From assembly GCA_945862495.1 (NCBI GenBank), contig CAMAYM010000127.1, positions 1-6,591 of the forward strand: a stretch of DNA of 6,591 bases. Reading direction: 5' to 3'. Source of the DNA: Bordetella parapertussis (GTDB lineage Bacteria > Pseudomonadota > Gammaproteobacteria > Burkholderiales > Burkholderiaceae_B). The notes under the pieces were generated by a model, which made no database searches, was not told where the DNA came from, and was given only the letters and a program-made list of their open reading frames with translations. This document shows positions 1 through 5,534 of the stretch, piece by piece. The translations under genes and the position numbers were made by a program. Every line of letters starts with the position of its first letter. Position 1 is the stretch's first letter.

Positions 1-42
1 GGAGGCCATATCGTCCAGCATTAAATGATGCGAATCTGACAT
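1..42 (-). CDS. Possible 5' end of the next leftward gene (14 codons visible)
   Basis: An open minus-strand frame begins with ATG at 42-40 and reads MSDSHHLMLDDMAS before leaving the window; in-frame ATGs also occur at 21 and 9. No strong Shine-Dalgarno sequence precedes the ATG at 42 (only an AAG about six bases upstream). A plausible leftward promoter lies at 87-115, which would give a leader of about 40 bases. Candidates by context are dnaA (a DnaA box and AT-rich DNA lie just upstream) or priA (which, as I recall, often follows hemE in Burkholderiales). The visible residues identify neither. The frame may also be chance: on the plus strand a gene entering from the left could end at the TAA at 22-24. 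Confidence 0.25.
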   Translation of the reverse strand, partial: MSDSHHLMLDDMAS

Positions 43-86
43 GAACTTAAAGTAGTTTCTTGGATTTGTTGCTAAAAGGTTGAGAC

Positions 87-115
87 ATCATAGCTTCGAA
101 AAAGAGATATCTCGA
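87..115 (-). promoter_or_regulatory. Candidate sigma-70 promoter facing left
   Basis: On the minus strand a -35-like TCGAGA (115-110, 4 of 6 matches to TTGACA) is separated by exactly 17 bases from TATGAT (92-87, 5 of 6 matches to TATAAT). Transcription would start near base 80 and run towards the possible start codon at 42. The spacer contains the 10-bp palindrome GAGATATCTC (104-113). A perfect DnaA box ends two bases upstream of the -35 element, which would suit DnaA control. The assignment rests on hexamer matching only, in AT-rich DNA where such matches are common. Confidence 0.35.
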
Positions 116-117
116 CT

Positions 118-126
118 TGTGGATAA
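118..126 (-). promoter_or_regulatory. Consensus DnaA box
   Basis: The minus strand reads TTATCCACA, a perfect match to the DnaA box consensus TTATNCACA. It lies immediately upstream of the candidate leftward promoter and about 65 bases from the AT-rich block. DnaA binds such sites at origins and at promoters it controls, including its own. A single perfect box can occur by chance, but its surroundings raise the likelihood that it is used. Confidence 0.6.
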
Positions 127-131
127 CTTTG

Positions 132-186
132 GGGAAAACAATGTGCCCAGTCAATATTACATAGGCACTTTCTACTAGGGAAAACA
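132..186 (+). repeat. 9-bp direct repeat GGGAAAACA (132-140 and 178-186)
   Basis: Two identical copies of GGGAAAACA in the same orientation have starts 46 bases apart, flanking the stretch between the DnaA box and the AT-rich block. Including the flanking T one base further out, both fit TNGGGAAAACA. The function is unknown; it could be a protein-binding repeat. Two 9-mers in 365 bases could also be coincidence in low-complexity DNA. Confidence 0.35.
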
Positions 187-190
187 GGGA

Positions 191-230
191 TTTAACGATT
201 TTTAATCAATTATTTATATAAATATCAACA
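191..230. other. Strongly AT-rich block, possible DNA-unwinding element
   Basis: Only 5 of 40 bases are G or C, against roughly half in the flanking genes. The core contains TTATTTATATAAATAT. It sits between the DnaA box at 118-126 and the weaker box at 294-302, and overlaps both IHF consensus sites. Such a block would melt easily, as at an origin, but AT-rich tracts are also normal upstream of strong promoters. Confidence 0.4.
204..216 (+). promoter_or_regulatory. IHF consensus site 1
   Basis: AATCAATTATTTA matches the IHF consensus WATCAANNNNTTR at every specified base. IHF bends DNA sharply and acts at origins and at regulated promoters. A second perfect match in the same orientation begins 19 bases further on. 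Confidence 0.45.
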
Positions 231-235
231 GGTTA
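223..235 (+). promoter_or_regulatory. IHF consensus site 2
   Basis: TATCAACAGGTTA matches WATCAANNNNTTR at every specified base. It is in tandem with the site at 204-216, offset by 19 bases, somewhat less than two helical turns. Its last seven bases form the left arm of the inverted repeat CAGGTTA/TAACCTG. Confidence 0.45.
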
Positions 236-259
236 CAAGTCTATCGTAGAATTAACCTG
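229..259. repeat. 7-bp inverted repeat CAGGTTA / TAACCTG
   Basis: The arms at 229-235 and 253-259 are perfectly complementary and separated by 17 bases. Six bases of the right arm (254-259) can pair instead with a further CAGGTT at 279-284, which is followed by a T-run to 288. This allows two mutually exclusive hairpins in a plus-strand RNA. The arms could equally be a DNA-level binding site. Confidence 0.35.
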
Positions 260-293
260 CTAAATTTAGGGTTTTCTTCAGGTTTTTTACTGC

Positions 294-302
294 TGTGCAC
301 AA
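294..302 (-). promoter_or_regulatory. Near-consensus DnaA box (one mismatch)
   Basis: The minus strand reads TTGTGCACA, differing from TTATNCACA at one base. It overlaps a short GTGCA/TGCAC hairpin (295-308, 4-base loop). It is weaker evidence than the perfect box at 118-126 and could be chance. Confidence 0.25.
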
Positions 303-365
303 CTGCACCATTCTGATGCGGGAATACAGCTGTTTTTGTTTTAAAAGCCGCATGAATGCTCACTT

Positions 366-1448
366 TTATACGTATCGCCTATGTAATGTAGGGCTATACG
401 CACGAACCTCATCGACCAAGACTCCAACGGCCTCAGGGGGGGTGAACTGAGAGATGCCGTGCCCCAGATTAAAGACATGCCCCCCCTTGTCGACAGGACC
501 AAAATTATCCAACACGCGGCGTACTTCTTGGCGAATGGCGGGCTCTCCGCCAAACAGTGCAATCGGATCTAGGTTGCCTTGAAAGGCGACCGCATCAGAG
601 ACGCGTCGACGTGCAGCGGCGAGATCAACTGTCCAGTCCAAACCAACGGCATCCGCACCACAAGCCGCGATGGACTCAAGCCACTGGCCACCACCTTTGG
701 TAAAGACGATCACTGGGACTGTGCGTCCCTCGTTTTCACGCTTTAGCGCGCTCACGACCTGCTTGGTGTATTGCAAAGAGAAATGTTGAAACAATCCATC
801 TGCCAAGACGCCACCCCAACTGTCAAAAATCATCACGGCTTGCGCACCAGCATCGATTTGAGCATTGAGGTATTGAGCCGTCGTTTCTGCGTTGATCTGT
901 AGGATACGATGTAACAAATCTGGTCGCGCGTACAGCATACTTTTGATCAGGCGGTAGTCGTCAGTGCCCTTGCCCTCAACCATATAGCAGGCGACAGTGA
1001 AAGGACTTCCCGCAAAACCAATGAGAGGAACGCTTCCATTTAGTTGACGACGAATCACGCGAACCGCATCAAAAACATACTGAAGTTTAGACATGTCGGG
1101 CACAGCAAGTTTTGCCACATCTTTTTCATCACGAATCGGATGGGCAAAACGGGGTCCCTCACCTTGGGCAAAGGAAAGACCTAAACCCATAGCGTCAGGT
1201 ACAGTCAAAATATCCGAAAATAAAATAGCCGCATCCAGTGCAAAACGCTCGAGTGGCTGAAGGGTGACTTCAGCGGCATAGTCTGGATTTTGTGCAAGAC
1301 CCATGAACGAACCTGCGCGCGCACGTGTTGCGTTGTACTCGGGCAAATAGCGACCCGCCTGTCGCATCAGCCAAGTGGGCGTGTACGGCACGGGTTGGCG
1401 CATCAGCGCACGTAACAACAAATCATTCTTTAAAGGCGTCACAGACAC
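366..1448 (-). CDS. hemE: Uroporphyrinogen decarboxylase
   Basis: This cytoplasmic enzyme of haem biosynthesis removes four acetate carboxylates from uroporphyrinogen III to give coproporphyrinogen III. The 360-residue protein is full length for the family. The N-terminal signature WLMRQAGRYLPEY (26-38) carries the substrate-binding arginines R29 and R33. LFSD places the catalytic aspartate at D79. GFAGSPFTVACYMVEG carries Y155, FDSWGG carries S210 and NLGHGI carries H330. These correspond to R37, R41, D86, Y164, S219 and H339 of human UROD. The start is GTG (1448-1446), chosen because AAAGGA (1459-1454) lies five bases upstream; the ATG at 1453 is out of frame and stops after four codons. 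It follows the regulator gene after 99 bases without a visible terminator. No clear intrinsic terminator follows the TAA. Nothing in the enzyme looks damaged. Confidence 0.97.
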   Translation of the reverse strand: MSVTPLKNDLLLRALMRQPVPYTPTWLMRQAGRYLPEYNATRARAGSFMGLAQNPDYAAEVTLQPLERFALDAAILFSDILTVPDAMGLGLSFAQGEGPRFAHPIRDEKDVAKLAVPDMSKLQYVFDAVRVIRRQLNGSVPLIGFAGSPFTVACYMVEGKGTDDYRLIKSMLYARPDLLHRILQINAETTAQYLNAQIDAGAQAVMIFDSWGGVLADGLFQHFSLQYTKQVVSALKRENEGRTVPVIVFTKGGGQWLESIAACGADAVGLDWTVDLAAARRRVSDAVAFQGNLDPIALFGGEPAIRQEVRRVLDNFGPVDKGGHVFNLGHGISQFTPPEAVGVLVDEVRAYSPTLHRRYV

Positions 1449-1547
1449 AGCATTCCTTTGTTCGGACAGTATGCAACCTCAGGCAGGCGCATAAATAATG
1501 CCCTCATTTTACCCTTCTCGAACTGCAGATCGGCAGCGGTTCATTTT

Positions 1548-2501
1548 CTAGCGCTTAAAGTCGTCCGCATCGATGTCATACTTGTGCATGAGTGCCCAAA
1601 ACGCCCTGCGATGTTTGCCTGAATATCGAGAGGCCATCGCGATATTGCCTTTATTTTTCTCAAGTGCCTCAATAATATAACTACGCTCAAACTCTTCAAC
1701 CAACTTCGCTTTGGCCACCTTGAGGTGACCTTGTGCATAAGGTTTGTCTGATTCATTCAATGCATGGACTGCTGACAGGCCATCACTTCTCTCATCATCT
1801 CCTTCGTAGGCTTGCCCCTTAGCCTCTATCCTTTGCTGTCTTTCTAGGTCACTTTCGGGCCCTTTGGGTAATCGCCCAGCCAATACATTACCCACGTGCG
1901 CGTCGGGAAGAATCGTTTTAGCAGCAGGTTTGCTTTTAGTCAGGTCAAGCCAGTCCCGCAAGCCTTCGTCACTCAACAAAGGCAGCACACCTCTTGCAAT
2001 CGCTATAGTTTGACCATAATTGAGCGAAGGCTCTCTCAAACTACCGGGCCGCGGTACAGATGTCACGGTATGCAGCAATCTCGCCCTAAACTCATTTGGA
2101 CATATTGGATAACGTACAAAATCAGACAGGCCCATTTCAAGCAAGTCCTGGATCGCGGCGGATCGAATGTCTTTAAGAATACCCAGTAAGGGTATGAATG
2201 GACCACGGGGGATCGCTGCAAGGGCTTGTCTCGACCATGCGAGGGTTTCCATTGAAACGGGCAACAACACCACGTCATACCGCCTGAGTCCAATAGAGGC
2301 TTGCGCGAGTGTCTCAACGGGAAGACTGACTGGGGAATCCGTTTCCAAATTATGCCGGAGGTCTAAATGATGCCCTGCCTCCCACTCAAGCGGATGTAAC
2401 CGCACTCTATTGAGTCCAGGCTCTAGCGCCTTGAGCACTTTGGGCATCCATGACTGATGGGCGGCAAGAACTAAAACAGCGCAATCTATTTGCTGACGCA
2501 T
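1548..2501 (-). CDS. Regulator with degenerate receiver-like N-terminus and C-terminal Fis-type helix-turn-helix
   Basis: I do not recognise a named gene. Residues 271-317 form a Fis-type DNA-binding domain (FERSYIIEAL, then GNIAMASRYSGKHRRAF and LMHKYDI...DDF), like the C-terminal end of NtrC/GlrR-type activators. Residues about 5-145 resemble a response-regulator receiver in layout: a beta-strand at YDVVLL, one at FIPLLGI, and GLSDFVRYP near the end. The functional positions are lost: P81 replaces the phospho-acceptor Asp, G107 the conserved Thr/Ser, Y131 the conserved Lys, and A13-A14 sit where the acidic pair is expected. Residues about 150-260 look like a charged linker. There is no AAA+ domain, so it should not activate sigma-54 polymerase directly. 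The ATG has GGAG nine bases upstream. It lies 3' of the atpC terminator and 99 bases before hemE. DNA binding is likely; the target is unknown. Confidence 0.8.
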   Translation of the reverse strand: MRQQIDCAVLVLAAHQSWMPKVLKALEPGLNRVRLHPLEWEAGHHLDLRHNLETDSPVSLPVETLAQASIGLRRYDVVLLPVSMETLAWSRQALAAIPRGPFIPLLGILKDIRSAAIQDLLEMGLSDFVRYPICPNEFRARLLHTVTSVPRPGSLREPSLNYGQTIAIARGVLPLLSDEGLRDWLDLTKSKPAAKTILPDAHVGNVLAGRLPKGPESDLERQQRIEAKGQAYEGDDERSDGLSAVHALNESDKPYAQGHLKVAKAKLVEEFERSYIIEALEKNKGNIAMASRYSGKHRRAFWALMHKYDIDADDFKR

Positions 2502-2510
2502 GGCAACTCA

Positions 2511-2527
2511 CTCCGGAAACCTCCGAG
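2511..2527 (-). promoter_or_regulatory. Ribosome binding site of the regulator inside a small hairpin
   Basis: On the minus strand CTCGGA (2527-2522) can pair with TCC(G)GAG (2517-2511), with a four-base GGTT loop and one bulged base. The GGAG at 2514-2511, nine bases before the ATG at 2501, is the best Shine-Dalgarno candidate and lies in the 3' arm. A second GGAGG (2524-2520) lies too far upstream (18 bases) for normal use. Pairing could reduce translation of the regulator, but the stem is short. Confidence 0.3.
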
Positions 2528-2591
2528 AGTAGAGATTCAGAGCGTTCCTAGATATTCGGAATTCACACATTCGTATGACTACGCACCAGTC

Positions 2592-2621
2592 AAAAAAAAA
2601 CACGCTCAAAAGCGTGTTTTT
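2592..2621 (-). terminator. Intrinsic terminator of the ATP synthase operon
   Basis: A perfect 11-bp stem pairs 2611-2621 with 2596-2606 around a four-base loop (2607-2610). Its G/C-containing core is CACGCT/AGCGTG. On the minus strand it runs into nine consecutive T residues (2600-2592, partly within the stem). It begins 20 bases after the atpC stop codon, the expected place for the end of the atp transcript. On the plus strand the same hairpin is followed by five T residues (2617-2621), so some bidirectional activity is possible. It separates the regulator gene from atp transcription. Confidence 0.93.
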
Positions 2622-2641
2622 CTAACAGTCGTCCATGCAGA

Positions 2642-3067
2642 TTACTGTTTGTTGGTCAGCTCACGAATTCTGCGGGCTGCATTTGCCTGGGCAGCCAACA
2701 TATCGAGTTCGGCTTGCATGACGTCCATGCTTGCCTTATCTTTGACGTTAGCCAGTGCTTCTTGTGCAGCCAAACGCGCTGCTTCGGCTTTTTCGGCGTC
2801 CAGATCACCACCACGAATGGCGGTGTCTGACAAGACAGTGACATGACCTGGCTGAATTTCGAGAATACCGCCCGACACGAAGATTGACTCTTCTGAGTCA
2901 TCTTCGAGGACAATACGCACAAGTCCAGGACGAATGCGTGAAATCAGAGGCGTGTGGCCAGGCAAAATACCCAACTCGCCCGACTCACCAGGCAAAACTA
3001 CAAACTTTGCGACACCAGAGTACAGAGACTTTTCTGCACTGACGACGTCAACTTTGACGGTAGCCAT
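2642..3067 (-). CDS. atpC: F-type ATP synthase epsilon subunit
   Basis: This is the epsilon subunit of the F1 central stalk. It rotates with gamma and the c-ring and can inhibit ATP hydrolysis through its C-terminal helices. The 141-residue length is normal for betaproteobacteria. Residues 1 to about 85 are the beta-sandwich domain with the family motif GELGILPGHTPL (30-41). From about residue 88 the chain is an Ala/Glu/Lys-rich helical hairpin (EKAEAARLAAQEAL onwards). The ATG at 3067 is preceded by AAGGA six bases upstream; this Shine-Dalgarno overlaps the atpD stop as TAAGGA, which favours translational coupling. It is the last gene of the atp operon and is followed by a strong terminator. 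Confidence 0.97.
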   Translation of the reverse strand: MATVKVDVVSAEKSLYSGVAKFVVLPGESGELGILPGHTPLISRIRPGLVRIVLEDDSEESIFVSGGILEIQPGHVTVLSDTAIRGGDLDAEKAEAARLAAQEALANVKDKASMDVMQAELDMLAAQANAARRIRELTNKQ

Positions 3068-3073
3068 GACGGA

Positions 3074-3079
3074 TCCTTA
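3074..3079 (-). promoter_or_regulatory. atpC ribosome binding site overlapping the atpD stop codon
   Basis: The minus strand reads TAAGGA: the TAA is the atpD stop and AAGGA is the atpC Shine-Dalgarno, six bases before the ATG at 3067. Ribosomes finishing atpD end on the atpC initiation site, consistent with coupled synthesis of beta and epsilon. Confidence 0.75.
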
Positions 3080-4477
3080 TTGGAGTTTCTTGGCTTTTTC
3101 GAAGGCTTCGTCGATCCCGCCAACCATGTAAAACGCTTGCTCAGGCAATGCATCGCACTCGCCTTCGACAATCATCTTAAAGCCACGCAGTGTTTCCGAC
3201 AAAGGAACGTATTTACCGGGTGAACCCGTAAATACTTCAGCAACGTGGAATGGCTGTGACAAGAAACGCTGAATCTTACGTGCACGGGCAACAGCCTGCT
3301 TGTCCTCAGGAGACAATTCATCCATACCCAAAATCGCAATAATGTCGCGCAATTCTTTGTAACGCTGAAGTGTCTGCTGAACACCACGCGCAACGTTGTA
3401 GTGCTCTTCGCCCACGACGTTAGGATCAAGCTGGCGGCTGGTCGAGTCAAGTGGATCAACCGCTGGGTAAATACCAAGCGAAGCGATATCACGCGACAAC
3501 ACAACTGTTGAATCCAAGTGCTGGAATGTTGTAGCAGGCGATGGATCGGTTAAGTCGTCGGCAGGCACGTAGACGGCCTGAATCGAAGTAATCGAACCAG
3601 TCTTTGTAGAAGTAATACGCTCTTGGAGCACGCCCATCTCTTCGGCAAGCGTAGGCTGGTAACCCACCGCTGAAGGCATACGACCCAACAGCGCCGACAC
3701 TTCAGTTCCGGCCAAGGTGTAGCGATAAATGTTATCCACAAAGAACAAGATGTCACGGCCTTCGTCACGGAATTTTTCAGCCATTGTCAGGCCAGTCAAC
3801 GCCACGCGCAGACGGTTGCCTGGAGGCTCGTTCATCTGACCGAACACCATGGCGACTTTGTCCAACACATTGGACTCTTCCATCTCGTGGTAGAAGTCGT
3901 TACCTTCACGTGTACGCTCGCCCACACCCGCAAACACGGATAAACCGCTGTGCTGTTTAGCGATGTTATTGATGAGTTCCATCATGTTGACGGTTTTGCC
4001 TACACCCGCACCACCGAACAGACCAACCTTACCGCCTTTGGCGAAGGGGCACACCAGGTCAATCACCTTGATGCCTGTCTCAAGCAACTCAACCGAAGGT
4101 GAAAGCTCGTCAAATTTTGGGGCAGGCTGATGAATCGCGCGCAGCTCTGTACTGGCGATTGGACCTGCATCATCAATCGGGCGACCCAACACATCCATAA
4201 TTCGGCCGAGGGTGCCTGTGCCGACCGGCACGGAGATCGGTGCGCCAGTCTTAGCGACAGCCATACCGCGCCGCAATCCGTCACTTGAACCCAGCGCAAT
4301 GGTACGGACAACGCCGTCACCGAGTTGCTGCTGGACTTCAAAGGTCAAGCCTTTTTCAGCAAATGCCGAAGTGTCATCCGCTAGGGTGAGTGCCTCATAA
4401 ATATGGGGCATGTTGTCGCGTGGAAACTGAATATCCACCACTGCGCCGATGCACTGAACGATGGTTCCGTTGCTCAT
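3077..4477 (-). CDS. atpD: F-type ATP synthase beta subunit
   Basis: This is the catalytic subunit of F1, where ADP and phosphate are joined to ATP on the cytoplasmic face of the membrane. It has 466 residues from the chosen start. Walker A GGAGVGKT is at 155-162 (K161), the catalytic glutamate lies in GERTREG at 186-192 (E187), and Walker B ILFFVDNI is at 243-250 (D248). The lever region reads DELSPEDK (386-393), close to the DELSEED motif. The ATG at 4477 is chosen because AAGGA (4488-4484) lies six bases upstream and the protein then begins MSNGTIVQ, as in relatives. An in-frame ATG at 4522 would add 15 unrelated residues. It follows atpG after 53 bases, and nine bases separate it from atpC. 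No defects are seen. Confidence 0.98.
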   Translation of the reverse strand: MSNGTIVQCIGAVVDIQFPRDNMPHIYEALTLADDTSAFAEKGLTFEVQQQLGDGVVRTIALGSSDGLRRGMAVAKTGAPISVPVGTGTLGRIMDVLGRPIDDAGPIASTELRAIHQPAPKFDELSPSVELLETGIKVIDLVCPFAKGGKVGLFGGAGVGKTVNMMELINNIAKQHSGLSVFAGVGERTREGNDFYHEMEESNVLDKVAMVFGQMNEPPGNRLRVALTGLTMAEKFRDEGRDILFFVDNIYRYTLAGTEVSALLGRMPSAVGYQPTLAEEMGVLQERITSTKTGSITSIQAVYVPADDLTDPSPATTFQHLDSTVVLSRDIASLGIYPAVDPLDSTSRQLDPNVVGEEHYNVARGVQQTLQRYKELRDIIAILGMDELSPEDKQAVARARKIQRFLSQPFHVAEVFTGSPGKYVPLSETLRGFKMIVEGECDALPEQAFYMVGGIDEAFEKAKKLQ

Positions 4478-4483
4478 GTCTGA

Positions 4484-4488
4484 TCCTT
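4484..4488 (-). promoter_or_regulatory. atpD ribosome binding site that decides the start
   Basis: AAGGA on the minus strand lies six bases upstream of the ATG at 4477. The alternative in-frame ATG at 4522, only nine bases after the atpG stop codon, has no comparable site. This supports the 466-residue form of AtpD. Confidence 0.75.
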
Positions 4489-4530
4489 GCTTGATAAAGT
4501 CTGATGGGATACCGGTAGGCAATCTAAAAA

Positions 4531-5439
4531 TTAGACGGCCGCGGCGCCCCCCACGATTTCCGAAATTTCTTTAGTAATTGCTGCTTGGCGCGTCTTGTTA
4601 TAGACGAGTTGCAAGTCACCAATCACCTTCTTAGCATTGTCCGAAGCTGCCTTCATGGCAACCATACGGGCAGACTGCTCTGATGCCATACTTTCTGCTA
4701 CGCACTGAAACACAAGACCTTCGACGTAACGCTGCAACAACTCGTCAATCACGGTCTGAGCATCTGGCTCATACAGGTAATCCCAACCATGGTCGGCCGT
4801 AACGGCTGCACCGTCTTGACCTGTCGCCGATGAGGCGTGGTAAGGATCAACCAATTTGCCTGGCAAAGGCAAGAGACGCGTAAACGTTGGCTCTTGCTTC
4901 ATCGTGTTGACGAACCGGTTCGTCGCGATATAAATCGCATCGATACGGCCAGCTAGAAAATCATCAAGCTGAACCTTAATCGCGCCAATCAGACGATCAA
5001 GCTCGGGCTGGTCACCCAAACCGATTTCCTGAGAAACGACATCTGCACCGATACGCGTCAGCACACCCAAACCTTTGTTACCAAACGCTGTGAATTGTGT
5101 GCGGATATTCTTGGCGCTGAATTCGCGCATGCGGTTAAATACCAAACGCATGATGTTTGTGTTTAGTCCACCGCACAAACCTTTGTCGGTTGAAACCACA
5201 ACAATACCAACCGCTTTCAGATCGGTGCGTTCAACCAAGTACGGGTGTGTGTACTCGGGATTCGCTTCCATCAAATGGCTAGCAATTTCATACACTTTCG
5301 TGGCATAGGGACGGCCAGCACGCATCCTCTCCTGCGCTTTGCGCATTTTGGAGGCGGCTACCATTTCCATCGCCTTGGTGATCTTGCGCGTGTTTTGCAC
5401 GCTCTTGATCTTTGTTCGAATTTCCTTGATTCCTGCCAT
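4531..5439 (-). CDS. atpG: F-type ATP synthase gamma subunit
   Basis: This is the rotating central shaft of F1, whose two long terminal helices turn inside the alpha3-beta3 ring and drive the binding-change cycle. It has 302 residues, slightly longer than the 287 of E. coli and in line with betaproteobacteria. The N-terminal helix MAGIKEIRTKIKSVQNTRKI and ITKAMEMVAASKM (20-32) are strongly conserved, as are DKGLCGGLN (85-93) and the C-terminal helix around YNKTRQAAITKEISEIVGGA. The extra length may lie in the segment around LVDPYHASSATGQDG. The ATG at 5439 has AGGA six bases upstream. A 95-base spacer separates it from atpA. The frame is intact and unremarkable. Confidence 0.97.
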   Translation of the reverse strand: MAGIKEIRTKIKSVQNTRKITKAMEMVAASKMRKAQERMRAGRPYATKVYEIASHLMEANPEYTHPYLVERTDLKAVGIVVVSTDKGLCGGLNTNIMRLVFNRMREFSAKNIRTQFTAFGNKGLGVLTRIGADVVSQEIGLGDQPELDRLIGAIKVQLDDFLAGRIDAIYIATNRFVNTMKQEPTFTRLLPLPGKLVDPYHASSATGQDGAAVTADHGWDYLYEPDAQTVIDELLQRYVEGLVFQCVAESMASEQSARMVAMKAASDNAKKVIGDLQLVYNKTRQAAITKEISEIVGGAAAV

Positions 5440-5452
5440 CTCGCTTCCTGTG

Positions 5453-5479
5453 TCAGACCTGTGATTCAGGTTTCAGACC
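5453..5479. repeat. Small hairpin and direct repeat in the atpA-atpG spacer
   Basis: TCAGACC occurs twice (5453-5459 and 5473-5479, a 20-base period). Between and overlapping the copies, ACCTG (5457-5461) and CAGGT (5467-5471) form a 5-bp stem with a five-base loop. The same spacer has the palindrome CGCTATAGCG at 5519-5528. Weak structure between atp genes can tune RNA stability or subunit ratio, but these elements are short and may be incidental. Confidence 0.25.
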
Positions 5480-5534
5480 ATCTGCTTTGCGCACAACCCA
5501 GCAATGAAGTCGGGTCGGCGCTATAGCGGGTTAC

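Larger units (their letters stand above)
43..365. other. AT-rich non-coding regulatory region, candidate origin-like or promoter region
   Basis: No credible gene lies between the hemE stop and base 42. The stretch holds a consensus DnaA box (118-126), a one-mismatch box (294-302), a 40-base block at 191-230 with only five G/C bases, two consensus IHF sites (204-216 and 223-235), a 9-bp direct repeat, a 7-bp inverted repeat and a possible leftward promoter (87-115). DnaA boxes, IHF sites and an AT-rich block are the usual parts of a bacterial origin of replication or a DnaA-controlled promoter. Against a full oriC, only one perfect DnaA box is visible and no box cluster is seen. No clear hairpin plus T-run ends hemE transcription here. 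Confidence 0.5.

Noticed and set aside
316..353. Inverted repeat ATGCGG / CCGCAT as a hemE terminator
   Set aside because: The loop is 26 bases and no T-run follows on the minus strand.
1439..1453. Four-codon ORF (ATG CTG TGT CTG TGA) overlapping the hemE GTG start
   Set aside because: Its ATG touches the AAGGA directly with no spacing, so initiation is unlikely; it looks like a chance frame over the real GTG start.
1541..1756. Minus-strand open frame of 71 codons overlapping the regulator's 3' end in another frame
   Set aside because: It overlaps the Fis-type domain coding sequence, whose conserved frame is clear, so it is a shadow.
2490..2846. Plus-strand open frame of 118 codons across the atp terminator and atpC
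   Set aside because: It crosses the strong terminator and runs antisense to well-supported atpC; no ribosome binding site or recognisable domain.
4478..4522. In-frame upstream ATG that would lengthen AtpD by 15 residues
   Set aside because: It has no good Shine-Dalgarno, whereas AAGGA precedes the ATG at 4477 at ideal spacing, and the shorter form begins with the conserved MSNGTIVQ.
4523..4535. TCTAA-AAA-TTAGA hairpin at the atpG stop codon as a terminator
   Set aside because: Five A/T-rich base pairs with a three-base loop are too weak, and the operon must continue into atpD.
5245..5526. Plus-strand open frame of 93 codons opposite the start of atpG and the atpA-atpG spacer
   Set aside because: It is the antisense shadow of conserved atpG codons and shows no recognisable protein features.
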